A stretch of 64,000 bases of DNA. Source: UBA2100 sp964399345. GTDB lineage: Bacteria > Patescibacteriota > Minisyncoccia > Phycocordibacterales > UBA2100. The notes below the pieces were generated by a model, which did no database searches, was not told where the DNA came from, and was given only the letters and a program-made list of their open reading frames with translations. The stretch is from contig CAYNQE010000002.1 in NCBI GenBank assembly GCA_964399345.1, positions 1 to 64,000 on the forward strand, read 5' to 3'. A program made the translations under genes and the position numbers. This document shows positions 16,974 through 24,910 of the stretch, piece after piece. How positions within the stretch are numbered: position 1 is the first letter of the stretch; every line of letters starts with the position of its first letter.

Positions 16974-17795
16974 CTATTTTATACCTTCCAAAGGAATTGT
17001 GAAATAGAAAGTTGTACCATTGCCTTCTTCGCTCTCAAACCATATCTTTCCACCGTGACGTCTTACAATTTTCTGCGCTATGAACAAACCTAATCCTGAT
17101 CCTTCTGTAACAGTTTTAATTGCATTTTCTCCACGATAGAACTTTTTAAACAACTGGTCCTTTTCCGCTTTTGGAATTCCAATCCCTGTATCTTTTACAG
17201 AAACTACAACCTTTTCTTCTTTTTTAGCTACACCAACGTTTACATCCCCTCCTTTGGGTGTGTATTTAAGCGCATTTTCTATCAGGTTTTGAATAACTGA
17301 ACTAAGCTTCTCATCATCTCCGTTAATATTAGGTATTTCCCCATCACGTTTGAAAACAAGGTTGATATTTCTCTTGGTTGCAACTGGCATTAACTGTTCT
17401 ACAACAGACTCTGCTTGATCAGCCAACGATATTGAATTAAACGAGTACTGAACCTTACCAACTTCGTGAAGATCGACATTCAAAAGATTATCCACTAATC
17501 TAATCATCCTCTCGTTACTCTCTCTTCCGCGAAGAAGTACTCTAACCTCCTCAGGTGTCAGTGTCTTTTTACTAATCTCCCACAGCATATCCAAAGACCA
17601 CTTTGTAACAGAAAGTGGTGTTCTTAACTGATGTGCTACAACTGAAACGAAATCTGATTTCAACTGTCCCAGTTCTTCAAGCTTTTCATAAGCACGAGTT
17701 AACTCTAAATCTCTTCGAACTAACATTTTTGCGCTCACCTCTTGATTCTTTAGAAGCTCTTCCAGTTTCTCTATTTTTGCATCCCTCTCGTCCAT
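16974..17795 (-). CDS. Soluble sensor histidine kinase
   Basis: 273 residues and no transmembrane segment. A coiled coil (about 5-45) leads into the HisKA domain with phospho-acceptor H55 (SVVAHQLRTPLSV). The HATPase domain has the N box QNLIENALKYTP, G1 DTGIGIP and G2 GSGLGLFIAQ. The gene follows the FIST gene by 3 bp. Because the kinase has no sensor domain of its own, the upstream FIST protein is the likely ligand-binding input. Confidence 0.94.
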   Translation of the reverse strand: MDERDAKIEKLEELLKNQEVSAKMLVRRDLELTRAYEKLEELGQLKSDFVSVVAHQLRTPLSVTKWSLDMLWEISKKTLTPEEVRVLLRGRESNERMIRLVDNLLNVDLHEVGKVQYSFNSISLADQAESVVEQLMPVATKRNINLVFKRDGEIPNINGDDEKLSSVIQNLIENALKYTPKGGDVNVGVAKKEEKVVVSVKDTGIGIPKAEKDQLFKKFYRGENAIKTVTEGSGLGLFIAQKIVRRHGGKIWFESEEGNGTTFYFTIPLEGIK

Positions 17796-17798
17796 GTT

Positions 17799-18989
17799 CT
17801 ACGCAAGAGTTAGGATAACAACAGTCTCGTTATGGAAAGCTGGATTACATTTTTCAATGTTCCTAACTTCTCCCCCTAGTGGAGCCTGCTCTCCATATGT
17901 GTAGAAGCCAATAAGTGGAGTGTTTGCGCCTACAGCTTTTTGAATTGCTGCAATCTCATCTCCTTTACGTTCTCCAAAGAGTTTACTTCTTGCAATACAG
18001 TTAAAGATTATAACAGCACTTGGTTTTTCACCTTCTAGTTGTTCTACTGCTTTTTCTGCTGCAATTTCTGCTACCTTAACTGCCTCTTCACGTGAACCTA
18101 CCATCAACTGAATTTCAGATCCTTCAGGAATCTCGGCAGCACACGTTATTGAACCGTGCTCATCTACTGTTATGGGATCGCGAATCAACATTTCATCACT
18201 CCCCCCTACCTTCATCCCCAGTGGGTATGTGATTGCAAGTTGAGCTAGAGTTTTCTCTTTCAATTCTTTAGCTTCTTCTTCTCCAAAGTACTCTTCGTAT
18301 ACCTTAATTGCCGGTTCTCCATCGAGCTCGTGTAAAACAGAGCCTTCAGCCTTTGTTACCTTCTTTGGCATACCAATTGGAATCCATCCGTGCTTTACCC
18401 CTATTCCGAACTTAAACTCGCCCGAAAGTCCTACGCCAACTACCGTTCCTGAATACACCTTATCGTTTAGGTATTGGTATGTTTTTTCAAATCTAAAGTC
18501 ATCACCTGAGGCGCCTCCAACTAACGGGAAGTGTTCACCTAGGGATTGTAGTGCCCCTCTTACAATGTCTGCTCCATTTCCGGCAAGCACATCTGGAAAC
18601 ATTATAAAGGACTTTAATTCTTCTGTTGCTTGCACTTTTACAGAATCTGCAACTTTCCTTCCTGCCTCAACGGCACCTTCTGCTATTCCTTCTCCAATTC
18701 CTGCCCAAAAGCTAACTGTGTCTGAAGAAATTAACATAACAACTACTGAGTGACGGTCAGCCGGACCGTTAGTTGTAATCTCACCTGCGGTAGATGAGCC
18801 AACCAAAAGAGTGTCCCCTGTAATAGAGCGAACTCCCTCAAGCATTTCTTCTTGGTTATATTCAACTGAAGAAAGTACTATGGCTAATTTTGCCTCTTCT
18901 CCTAGTTCTTCCTTAGCCTGAAGAGCCGCCTCAACGCCTGCTTTGTGTGAATCGTCTCCTGAACCTATTCCAACGCCTGCTTTCATCAT
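17799..18989 (-). CDS. FIST domain sensory protein
   Basis: 396 residues: FIST_N (about 1-215) with DTLLVGSSTAGEI and FPLVGGASGDDFRF, and FIST_C (about 225-385) with SAVIIFNCIARSKLFG and PLIGFYTYGEQAP. FIST proteins are thought to bind small ligands, perhaps amino acids, and feed them to signalling partners. It heads a four-gene signalling operon (FIST, kinase, regulator, SpoIIAA-like). The ATG at 18989 is followed by a second Met; either may be used. No signal peptide, so it senses internal solutes. Confidence 0.92.
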   Translation of the reverse strand: MMKAGVGIGSGDDSHKAGVEAALQAKEELGEEAKLAIVLSSVEYNQEEMLEGVRSITGDTLLVGSSTAGEITTNGPADRHSVVVMLISSDTVSFWAGIGEGIAEGAVEAGRKVADSVKVQATEELKSFIMFPDVLAGNGADIVRGALQSLGEHFPLVGGASGDDFRFEKTYQYLNDKVYSGTVVGVGLSGEFKFGIGVKHGWIPIGMPKKVTKAEGSVLHELDGEPAIKVYEEYFGEEEAKELKEKTLAQLAITYPLGMKVGGSDEMLIRDPITVDEHGSITCAAEIPEGSEIQLMVGSREEAVKVAEIAAEKAVEQLEGEKPSAVIIFNCIARSKLFGERKGDEIAAIQKAVGANTPLIGFYTYGEQAPLGGEVRNIEKCNPAFHNETVVILTLA

Positions 18990-19059
18990 AATTAATGTTT
19001 TAACCTACTATTGGTCTCAGTATACCGTATATATTATTAGTACTGTATAATATCCACCT

Positions 19060-19698
19060 ATGATAGAAAAAAATAATATGAGTAGAATGATTTTAGACAT
19101 GGCGGCTAAATTCGAAGGTGAATTAATAGATGGATTTGAGGCAGTACAAAAATATCCAAAAACAGTAACCTTTTTTGGATCTGCTAGATTTCAAGAAGAT
19201 AACAAGCACTACCAAGTAGCACAAGATCTTGCAGCAAAGATATGTAAGGAAGGCTACACTGTAATAACAGGCGGTGGAGGCGGAATCATGGAGGCAGGAA
19301 ACCGAGGCTCCAAAGAAGAATGTGGAACTAGCGTTGGGTTCAATATAGAACTTCCTATGGAACAAGCGACCAATGAATATGTAACCCATGGAGTTAGCTT
19401 TAGTTTCTTTGCTTCAAGAAAGATGGCTATGTATTTCTCAGGAGAAGCCTACATCTTCTTCCCTGGAGGTTACGGAACTTTAGACGAATTCTTCCAAATA
19501 TTAACTCTTATACAAACTCAGAAAATAGAGTGTGCTCCAATAATTTGTGTAGGATCTGAATATTGGAACAGCGTTAATGAACTTATAACAAATACTCTCC
19601 TAGAAGAAGGGGCTATCTCAGAAGACGATCCTAGTCTGTATACAATAACGGACGACCTTGAGGAAGTGATGAGTATAATAAAGAATACTTCCCATTAA
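19060..19698 (+). CDS. LOG-family Rossmann-fold nucleotide hydrolase
   Basis: 212 residues. The LOG (lysine decarboxylase-like) signature PGGYGTLDEF is present at about 138-147, with the nucleotide-binding GGGGGIMEAGNRG at about 71-83. Members release cytokinin-type bases or cleave nucleoside monophosphates. It is a single-gene plus-strand unit, divergent from the FIST gene and ending 2 bp before the convergent toxin gene. Confidence 0.88.
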   Translation: MIEKNNMSRMILDMAAKFEGELIDGFEAVQKYPKTVTFFGSARFQEDNKHYQVAQDLAAKICKEGYTVITGGGGGIMEAGNRGSKEECGTSVGFNIELPMEQATNEYVTHGVSFSFFASRKMAMYFSGEAYIFFPGGYGTLDEFFQILTLIQTQKIECAPIICVGSEYWNSVNELITNTLLEEGAISEDDPSLYTITDDLEEVMSIIKNTSH

Positions 19699-19700
19699 TA

Positions 19701-19961
19701 TTATTTATACACATCATGCGAACCAATAGCAGTGAGTATAACACTGTGTTTGTTCGTGTAAGCAAACACAATACGAATTCTATAGTTAACCGAGAAACTG
19801 TATCGGTTTTTATGAACTCCTTTTAATTTATGTATCTTTAGTTTCTTATGGTTTTCAGGATCTTTGAACTGTACTATTTTATCAAACGCTTCTTCTTTTA
19901 AGTTACTCTCTAGCTTTTTAAACATCCGCTTAAATTGCGGCGTAATTGAAACTGTTAGCAT
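19701..19961 (-). CDS. RelE/ParE-superfamily toxin
   Basis: 86 residues. The RelE-type fold is suggested by ITPQFKRMFKKLESN at the start, the central LKIHKLKGVHKNRYSFSVN and YRIRIVFAYTNKHSVILTAIGSHDVY at the end. Basic and aromatic residues near the C-terminus fit a ribosome-dependent mRNA interferase, though ParE-like gyrase poisoning cannot be excluded. It follows the antitoxin gene by 6 bp. Confidence 0.85.
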   Translation of the reverse strand: MLTVSITPQFKRMFKKLESNLKEEAFDKIVQFKDPENHKKLKIHKLKGVHKNRYSFSVNYRIRIVFAYTNKHSVILTAIGSHDVYK

Positions 19962-19967
19962 ATTTTA

Positions 19968-20180
19968 TTAGTCCATTAGGATCTTTTGCAAGTCACCACG
20001 GAGTATCTTCCCTTCAGAAATTTCACGTTCAGACTTTAAAATAGCATTTATTGCTTCATCCTCACGATAACGCTCAATAGCCTTACGGATTACCGCCACT
20101 CTATTAGCCCCTGTAATATCAACAAGCTCACTTAGGGCTTCTTCTATTTCTGAATTGATTGGAACTGAAATTGTAGTCAT
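19968..20180 (-). CDS. Ribbon-helix-helix antitoxin
   Basis: 70 residues. The N-terminus TTISVPINSEIEEALSELVDITGANRVAVIRKAI matches the MetJ/Arc/CopG ribbon-helix-helix fold, a DNA-binding dimer; the acidic C-terminal half would wrap the toxin. An inverted repeat at 20185-20205 directly upstream is its probable operator. Confidence 0.85.
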   Translation of the reverse strand: MTTISVPINSEIEEALSELVDITGANRVAVIRKAIERYREDEAINAILKSEREISEGKILRGDLQKILMD

Positions 20181-20184
20181 ATAA

Positions 20185-20205
20185 AAGTATGAGTTTTTAA
20201 TACTT
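20185..20205. promoter_or_regulatory. Probable antitoxin operator
   Basis: AAGTAT and ATACTT, 9 bp apart, begin 5 bp upstream of the antitoxin start and next to a minus-strand -10-like TATAAA (20207-20212). Position fits autoregulation by the ribbon-helix-helix antitoxin. Confidence 0.5.
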
Positions 20206-20243
20206 ATTTATAGTACACTTCTTTTCTGAATATGCAACAATTA

Positions 20244-21227
20244 CTAGTACCTCCAAATCCTTCTGACCACTACCCACATAACCTTTGCAAATATTGTTAT
20301 ACCAACTAATGCAATTGCTCCTAGAACAATCATCTGAATTCCACCTAGTGCAAATGTTATTAATCCAACACTTAATGCTAGAACTGTTGCATTAAACTTT
20401 GTAAACAACTCTTGAACACCATCATTCCATATATCAGTATCTATGAAAACAACTCTTTGTACGGAAACATTAAAGTGTGCATATTCTATCTGCTCAATCT
20501 GATCTCCCCTGTTCTTTGTTAGTCTATCTATTCTATCTTGTGTGTTTAACAACTGTTGGTTCAATCGATCTACTGTTGAAATTTTATTATTAATCACCTC
20601 AGATAAAGTTGAAGTATCTCCTTCTCTTGTTGCTTGAGCAATAAGTGAATTAAACGAGCTTTCTGCTTGTCTTAGAGTCTCATTAGTAGAAGTTAGTCTT
20701 CTTTGTAACATTTCTAATTCACTATCATTATATTCAATACTTCTTTCAAGAGTACTTGTGTTAATACTGAAGTCTCTTGGGTTAAGATCCTTAAGTGCTG
20801 CAATTATCTCCTCTTCATATTCAACTTCTGCTTGGAAATTATAGCTACACCAGTCCTCACTTTTATTCGAGCTACTAAACACAACATGCTCAAGTGGCTT
20901 TAAGTCACTAACTGCTGTACAAGTTTGTTCAAACTTCCGCGTTTCGTATCGTGCATTGTAATTTCGCCGCTCATATTCTTCAGCATCTGCGCCTGCTTGG
21001 TCAAAAGCTGGTTCCACCATAAACGAACTAACCATTTTCTCCATTCCACCTGCAAATCCATCCATTTGGAATACCTGTTTAGTAAAGTTATCTCCTTTAG
21101 TTAAAAAATTAAATGCCCCTACTGCTATTGAAAGGGCAACTACAACAATTACAAAAGCAATTGATGCTTTCATAATCGATTTAAGTGACCAATCAAAATT
21201 TATTATTTGTTCTTTTAATTTATTCAC
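20244..21227 (-). CDS. DUF4349-like membrane protein with long coiled coil
   Basis: 327 residues: an N-terminal transmembrane helix (about 22-42), an extracytoplasmic domain, a long coiled coil (about 160-245, rich in LxxxLxxTxxxI and NQQLLNTQDRIDRL), and a hydrophobic C-terminal part with one or two membrane segments (about 275-322). This outline fits DUF4349 proteins. Function is unknown. It is divergent from the AI-2E-type transporter with a 33-bp gap. Confidence 0.7.
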   Translation of the reverse strand: MNKLKEQIINFDWSLKSIMKASIAFVIVVVALSIAVGAFNFLTKGDNFTKQVFQMDGFAGGMEKMVSSFMVEPAFDQAGADAEEYERRNYNARYETRKFEQTCTAVSDLKPLEHVVFSSSNKSEDWCSYNFQAEVEYEEEIIAALKDLNPRDFSINTSTLERSIEYNDSELEMLQRRLTSTNETLRQAESSFNSLIAQATREGDTSTLSEVINNKISTVDRLNQQLLNTQDRIDRLTKNRGDQIEQIEYAHFNVSVQRVVFIDTDIWNDGVQELFTKFNATVLALSVGLITFALGGIQMIVLGAIALVGITIFAKVMWVVVRRIWRY

Positions 21228-21260
21228 GGGGAAATTATATCATGTGCTACACTTATACGT

Positions 21261-22307
21261 ATGCATTTTAAAGCTATCCAAATGGGGCTCTTTATTTTCC
21301 TAATGATCGCTGCAACCTACCTTTTTGGTTGGTTGATAAGCGGATATTTGTTACCTATTTTCTGGGCAATAGTTTTAGCTATTATTTTCCACCCTGTATA
21401 CAAAAAACTACTTTCCTACACTAAAAACAAAGCCTCCCTTTCTTCACTAGTTACAATACTGTTTATTATGACAGTTGTTATCGTTCCTATATATATTTTA
21501 GGGGTTTTAGTTACTGAGGAGGCAGTCTCACTTTATGCACAGCTTACTTTGGATAACGGCTCCGTCAATGTATTAACACAAGTACAAAACGCACTAGCAC
21601 CACTTGAACAATACGGAGTAGACACCACAAAAATTGAAGTAGAGATCCTATCGTTCACTCAAAAGATTAGCGAACAAATAGGAACTTACGCTTTTGACAT
21701 TGGCAGGGCTACGGCCGGAACAATAATTGCTACCCTACTTACTCTATATATATTGTTTTTTACCCTAAGAGACGGTGAGCATATTGGAAAAAGAATAATG
21801 GAAGCACTTCCATTGGGTGATACCAAAGAAAAGATGCTGTTCAACCGTTTTGTTTCAATTGTTCATGCAATGTTTAAGGGGACTTTTATAATAGCCGTCA
21901 TACAAGGTGTCATTGGTGGAATATTGTTCTTAAGTGTTGGAATAGAAAGTGCAGCACTCTGGGCTTTTGTTATGGGACTCTTTGCCTTAATTCCTGCAGT
22001 AGGACCCGCTATTGTTTGGCTACCGGCGGGATTACTTCTTCTTATGTCAGGAAGTACCTGGGAAGGAGTTACGGTGTTAGCCGTTGGAGTAGTTATAATT
22101 AGCTTAATTGATAACCTTCTTCGTCCAGTATTGGTTGCAAAAGAAGCACAAATGTCTGATGTATTAATATTACTTTCAGTTTTGGGAGGACTTTCACTCT
22201 TTGGAATAGCGGGAATAATAATAGGGCCTGTTATAACAGCCTTCTTCCTATCTATGTGGCAACTATTTGAACACGATTTTGCAAAAGAACTGAAAAAGTT
22301 TGGGTAG
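21261..22307 (+). CDS. AI-2E/PerM-family membrane transporter
   Basis: 348 residues with about seven to eight transmembrane helices and the family glycine/proline motif region (LIPAVGPAIVWLPAGLLLL, then LIDNLLRPVLVAKEAQMSDVLILLSVLGG). The family includes putative autoinducer-2 exporters and Na+/H+ antiporters; substrate cannot be predicted. Single-gene unit with AT-rich upstream sequence and no clear SD. Confidence 0.9.
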   Translation: MHFKAIQMGLFIFLMIAATYLFGWLISGYLLPIFWAIVLAIIFHPVYKKLLSYTKNKASLSSLVTILFIMTVVIVPIYILGVLVTEEAVSLYAQLTLDNGSVNVLTQVQNALAPLEQYGVDTTKIEVEILSFTQKISEQIGTYAFDIGRATAGTIIATLLTLYILFFTLRDGEHIGKRIMEALPLGDTKEKMLFNRFVSIVHAMFKGTFIIAVIQGVIGGILFLSVGIESAALWAFVMGLFALIPAVGPAIVWLPAGLLLLMSGSTWEGVTVLAVGVVIISLIDNLLRPVLVAKEAQMSDVLILLSVLGGLSLFGIAGIIIGPVITAFFLSMWQLFEHDFAKELKKFG

Positions 22308-22355
22308 ACTACACCCTTTCTTTGTGAGACTATAAATACAGGAAGGAGGGTTGTT

Positions 22356-22559
22356 ATGAAAAACGGCTCTATTGTTTACCTGAACGAGGACACCCTAAAT
22401 GCGCTTGCCCGCGCATGTGGGCCAAGTACAAGAAAGCACCCAGACGCAGCGATTCGCTTACTACTTAGAGAGATCGCAAAACCTGGAGGTAACGAATCTG
22501 TCGCACAAACTAAAGCAGATGTGCAAAAAAAGATGATGGAAAAATTTCCCTTGAAATAA
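22356..22559 (+). CDS. Small SD-led protein of unknown function
   Basis: 67 residues, MKNGSIVYLNEDTLNALARA..., mostly helical and basic at the C-terminus; it could be a small helix-turn-helix or ribbon protein, not recognised. The start is fixed by GGAAGGAGGG before the ATG. A -10-like TATAAA (GACTATAAATAC) precedes it, giving its own promoter. The gene ends 2 bp before a GC hairpin. Codon use is less AT-biased than in the flanking genes. Confidence 0.65.
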   Translation: MKNGSIVYLNEDTLNALARACGPSTRKHPDAAIRLLLREIAKPGGNESVAQTKADVQKKMMEKFPLK

Positions 22560-22561
22560 CA

Positions 22562-22587
22562 GACGCCCCTTCTCACGACGGGGCGTC
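22562..22587. terminator. GC-rich stem-loop after the small gene
   Basis: GACGCCCC pairs with GGGGCGTC across a 10-nt loop. No T run follows on either strand, so intrinsic termination may be weak. It lies just upstream of the infC promoter and insulates the two units. Confidence 0.6.
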
Positions 22588-22594
22588 ACCTATA

Positions 22595-22647
22595 TTGCAA
22601 CCAATAATACCGCGTGGTATAGTCTTTAAACGTCCATTTGGGCGTTT
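22595..22647 (+). promoter_or_regulatory. infC operon promoter with 5'-terminal leader hairpin
   Basis: -35 TTGCAA (22595-22600), 17-bp spacer, -10 TATAGT (22618-22623). Transcription should begin near 22629, exactly at a hairpin AAACGTCC/GGGCGTTT (22628-22647, loop ATTT) followed by CTTATATATA and the infC ATG at 22658. The leader leaves no room for an SD. In many bacteria this operon is repressed by L20 binding a leader structure; that is possible here. Confidence 0.75.
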
Positions 22648-22657
22648 CTTATATATA

Positions 22658-23200
22658 ATGCAAGACGAAGTACGAATTAATGAAGGTATCCGCGTATCAG
22701 AGGTACGTGTTGTTGGTAATGATGGTGAAAACCTAGATATTATGCCAACTAGTGATGCTATTAAGATGGCCCAAGAGCAAGGATTAGACCTCATTGAAGT
22801 CTCTCCTAAAGCTAAGCCTCCTGTAGCTCGGATTACCGACTACGGACAGTACAAGTACGAGCTTAAAAAGAAAGAAAAAGCCATCAAGGCTAAGTCGCAT
22901 GTTACCGAGACAAAAGTAGTCCAAGTTAAGATCGGTACAGAAGAAGGAGACTTAAATCGTAAGGCTCAAAAGGTAGGAGACTGGCTCGTTCAAGGCCACC
23001 GAGCGAAAATTGATCTCTTCTTATGGGGACGGTACAAATACATGGAACCCAGCTTTCTTAAAGAAAGGCTTGAAAGATTCCTTGCAATCATCCCTGAATC
23101 ATATAAGATAGCCGACGATATAAAGAAAAGCCCAAAAGGGCTAACTGTTGTTATCGAACCAGATAAAAGCGGTAAAAAGAAGGAACATGAAGACAAATAA
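22658..23200 (+). CDS. infC: Translation initiation factor IF-3
   Basis: 180 residues from the ATG at 22658; a longer frame from 22595 is rejected because it would translate the promoter. The N-domain has VRINEGIRVSEVRVVG, the linker is lysine-rich, and the C-domain has KVVQVKIGTEEGDLNRKAQK. IF-3 controls start codon selection and subunit dissociation. The start is an ordinary ATG, not the rare AUU used for autoregulation elsewhere. The end overlaps rpmI by 14 bp. Confidence 0.95.
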   Translation: MQDEVRINEGIRVSEVRVVGNDGENLDIMPTSDAIKMAQEQGLDLIEVSPKAKPPVARITDYGQYKYELKKKEKAIKAKSHVTETKVVQVKIGTEEGDLNRKAQKVGDWLVQGHRAKIDLFLWGRYKYMEPSFLKERLERFLAIIPESYKIADDIKKSPKGLTVVIEPDKSGKKKEHEDK

Positions 23201-23372
23201 ATCATTTTCAAAACGAATACGAGTTACTAAGAACGGCAAGTTAGTTGTTCGTAAGCCTGGACAAAACCACTTTAATGCAAAGATGTCTGGAAACCAGAAG
23301 ATGGCTCAGAAACGATCAGCTCTTCTTTCCATGACAAACAAACAAAAGAGTAGATTTCTACCTAACAAATAA
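23187..23372 (+). CDS. rpmI: Ribosomal protein L35
   Basis: 61 residues starting MKTNKSFSKRIRVTKNGK. The ATG at 23187 lies inside the end of infC, so translation is coupled; AAGGAAC ahead of it gives a partial SD. Typical basic bL35 with KMSGNQKMAQKR. Length is normal. Confidence 0.95.
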   Translation: MKTNKSFSKRIRVTKNGKLVVRKPGQNHFNAKMSGNQKMAQKRSALLSMTNKQKSRFLPNK

Positions 23373-23375
23373 TAT

Positions 23376-23720
23376 ATGGCAAGAGTAAAAAGAGGAACAA
23401 CTTCATTAAAGACAAGAAAGAACGTACTTAAACGCGTTAAGGGTTACCGCTTTGGCCGTTCAACTAAAGAACGACAAGCGCGTGAGGCAATAGCACACGC
23501 AGGAAACCACGCTTTTTCTCACCGAAGAAAGAAAAAGGGAGACTTCCGTCGTCTTTGGACAGTTAAACTAAACGCTGCACTTCGACCTCTTGAAATGACG
23601 TACAGTAAATTCATTGATGCACTTACAAAAAGAGAGATCACACTAAACCGTAAAGTGCTTTCAGAGATTGCACACTCTGAGCCAGAAACTTTTAAACGAA
23701 TTGTTGAGGTAGTAAAATAA
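23376..23720 (+). CDS. rplT: Ribosomal protein L20
   Basis: 114 residues with the family N-terminus MARVKRGTTSLKTRKNVLK and core YRFGRSTKERQAREA, HRRKKKGDFRRLW. L20 nucleates early 50S assembly and can repress this operon. It follows rpmI by 3 bp and is closed by a strong terminator, so infC-rpmI-rplT forms a complete unit. Confidence 0.96.
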   Translation: MARVKRGTTSLKTRKNVLKRVKGYRFGRSTKERQAREAIAHAGNHAFSHRRKKKGDFRRLWTVKLNAALRPLEMTYSKFIDALTKREITLNRKVLSEIAHSEPETFKRIVEVVK

Positions 23721-23727
23721 CAAAGAG

Positions 23728-23749
23728 CCACCCGTGAGGGTGGTTTTTT
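23728..23749 (+). terminator. Rho-independent terminator of infC-rpmI-rplT
   Basis: CCACCC, loop GTGA, GGGTGG, then six T, within a longer AACAAA/TTTGTT stem. Confidence 0.95.
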
Positions 23750-23773
23750 GTTATTGCATAAAAGACAACCATG

Positions 23774-23790
23774 CTGTTTACTGTAAACAG
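23774..23790. promoter_or_regulatory. Perfect 8-bp dyad upstream of a small membrane protein gene
   Basis: CTGTTTAC, one T, GTAAACAG, followed by GGTAAACATT, a further partial repeat of the half site. It lies 29 bp upstream of the 23820 start, overlapping where the -35 should be. It looks like a repressor operator. Confidence 0.5.
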
Positions 23791-23819
23791 GTAAACATTA
23801 AATAAGTGAGGTATCTCAA

Positions 23820-24020
23820 ATGCTGGCATTCGGAATATTAATTGGATTAGCAATTGGATGGTTTCTTTTTTGGGCTATCGTAATCGCAATTCAAACGAAG
23901 GGCAAAATAACAATCCAAGAACTCGCTATTCATGCCTTTGTGGTGGGTGCAACCGTAACAGAAACGAAGAAACTTCCTTCGTTTACACCAAACTGGCGTG
24001 AAGAGATGCGCAAAGAATAA
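23820..24020 (+). CDS. Small SD-led membrane protein
   Basis: 66 residues: an N-terminal transmembrane helix (about 3-24, FGILIGLAIGWFLFWAIVIAI) and a soluble tail ending SFTPNWREEMRKE. GTGAGGTATC precedes the ATG by a usable SD distance. The unit has its own operator-like dyad and a terminator hairpin that begins in the stop codon. No family recognised. Confidence 0.6.
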   Translation: MLAFGILIGLAIGWFLFWAIVIAIQTKGKITIQELAIHAFVVGATVTETKKLPSFTPNWREEMRKE

Positions 24021-24054
24021 TCGCCCGGCAGATCCTCCGATCTTTCGGGCGATT
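24019..24054. terminator. Terminator hairpin between convergent genes
   Basis: AATCGCCCG (24019-24027) pairs with CGGGCGATT (24046-24054); an inner GATC-CTCC-GATC hairpin sits in the loop. The 5' arm contains the last bases of the small gene's stop codon. Confidence 0.8.
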
Positions 24055-24057
24055 CTG

Positions 24058-24909
24058 TTATCTACCAAACATCTCCAACCTAAACGCCTCTATCTCTCTT
24101 TGAGGCAGGTCGTAGAAGTATTTTCCTTGGTTTTTAAGCTCCGTTGCAAGCGCAACTCCAACAAATCTCCAGTGCCAGGGTTCAAATTCGTAATAATCGT
24201 TGTTTTTTGGATATGAGAGCACAAATCCGTGTTTGTACGCATTACTCACAAGCCAATTATACTCGTCTGTGGGCTCAAATTTGAGCAAATCAGCGCTAGT
24301 TCCGATGTCTACTGTGGTTCCTAACTGATGTTCTGAATACCCTTGATCTGCAACGAACTGATTCGCTGTTCCCTCTCCGAATGTAACTACGTTCCTATCC
24401 TTTAGATCTTCTTGATAATTAAAAGAACGGAATGAAGAAACAACGAAAGGTTTCAACCCCGTAGCCTTCATTTTGTTAAGCATATCTACAAGAAAAGGTT
24501 GGACTTCTTTATGAATTTCTAACTTTTTATCTGAGAGAACAAAGTCATCCGGAATGTATGCAAGACTCCCGGGAGTGTAGTGTTCATTTAAGAAAAAGAT
24601 CTTTGAATATTTCGCCAGCAATTCTTTATCTGCTTCTTCAAGTTTTTTAATATCCTCAACTGTCTGAGTTGCACCTTCAATCAAATTCTTCATATATGAA
24701 AAATCGTACGCGGAAGCATCTGATTGTTCTCTTAAAACTCTTATGAATTCTTTGTGAGCTTCGACTTGTTCAATTTGTGCAACCAATCTATCTTCGTAAT
24801 CTAAAAGAAGAACGTCTTTTTGATTAATTTCTTCTTGCAATGAATTAACCTTGGTAAAACCAAGTCCTCCAAGAACTAAAACTAATATTATTGAAATAAT
24901 TATCCTCAT
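24058..24909 (-). CDS. D-alanyl-D-alanine carboxypeptidase, VanY/M15B family
   Basis: 283 residues from the ATG at 24909. An N-terminal signal anchor (IIISIILVLVLGGLGF) and a coiled coil precede the M15 peptidase domain, with the zinc motif SEHQLGTTVDI and the final ligand in EPWHWRF; SFRSFNYQ is also typical. It trims D-Ala from cell-wall peptides outside the membrane. The start is chosen as ATG 24909 because the upstream gene stops at 24911 and the junction TAATATG is the common one here; an in-frame ATG at 24927 would overlap it. Confidence 0.9.
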   Translation of the reverse strand: MRIIISIILVLVLGGLGFTKVNSLQEEINQKDVLLLDYEDRLVAQIEQVEAHKEFIRVLREQSDASAYDFSYMKNLIEGATQTVEDIKKLEEADKELLAKYSKIFFLNEHYTPGSLAYIPDDFVLSDKKLEIHKEVQPFLVDMLNKMKATGLKPFVVSSFRSFNYQEDLKDRNVVTFGEGTANQFVADQGYSEHQLGTTVDIGTSADLLKFEPTDEYNWLVSNAYKHGFVLSYPKNNDYYEFEPWHWRFVGVALATELKNQGKYFYDLPQREIEAFRLEMFGR

Positions 24910-24910
24910 A

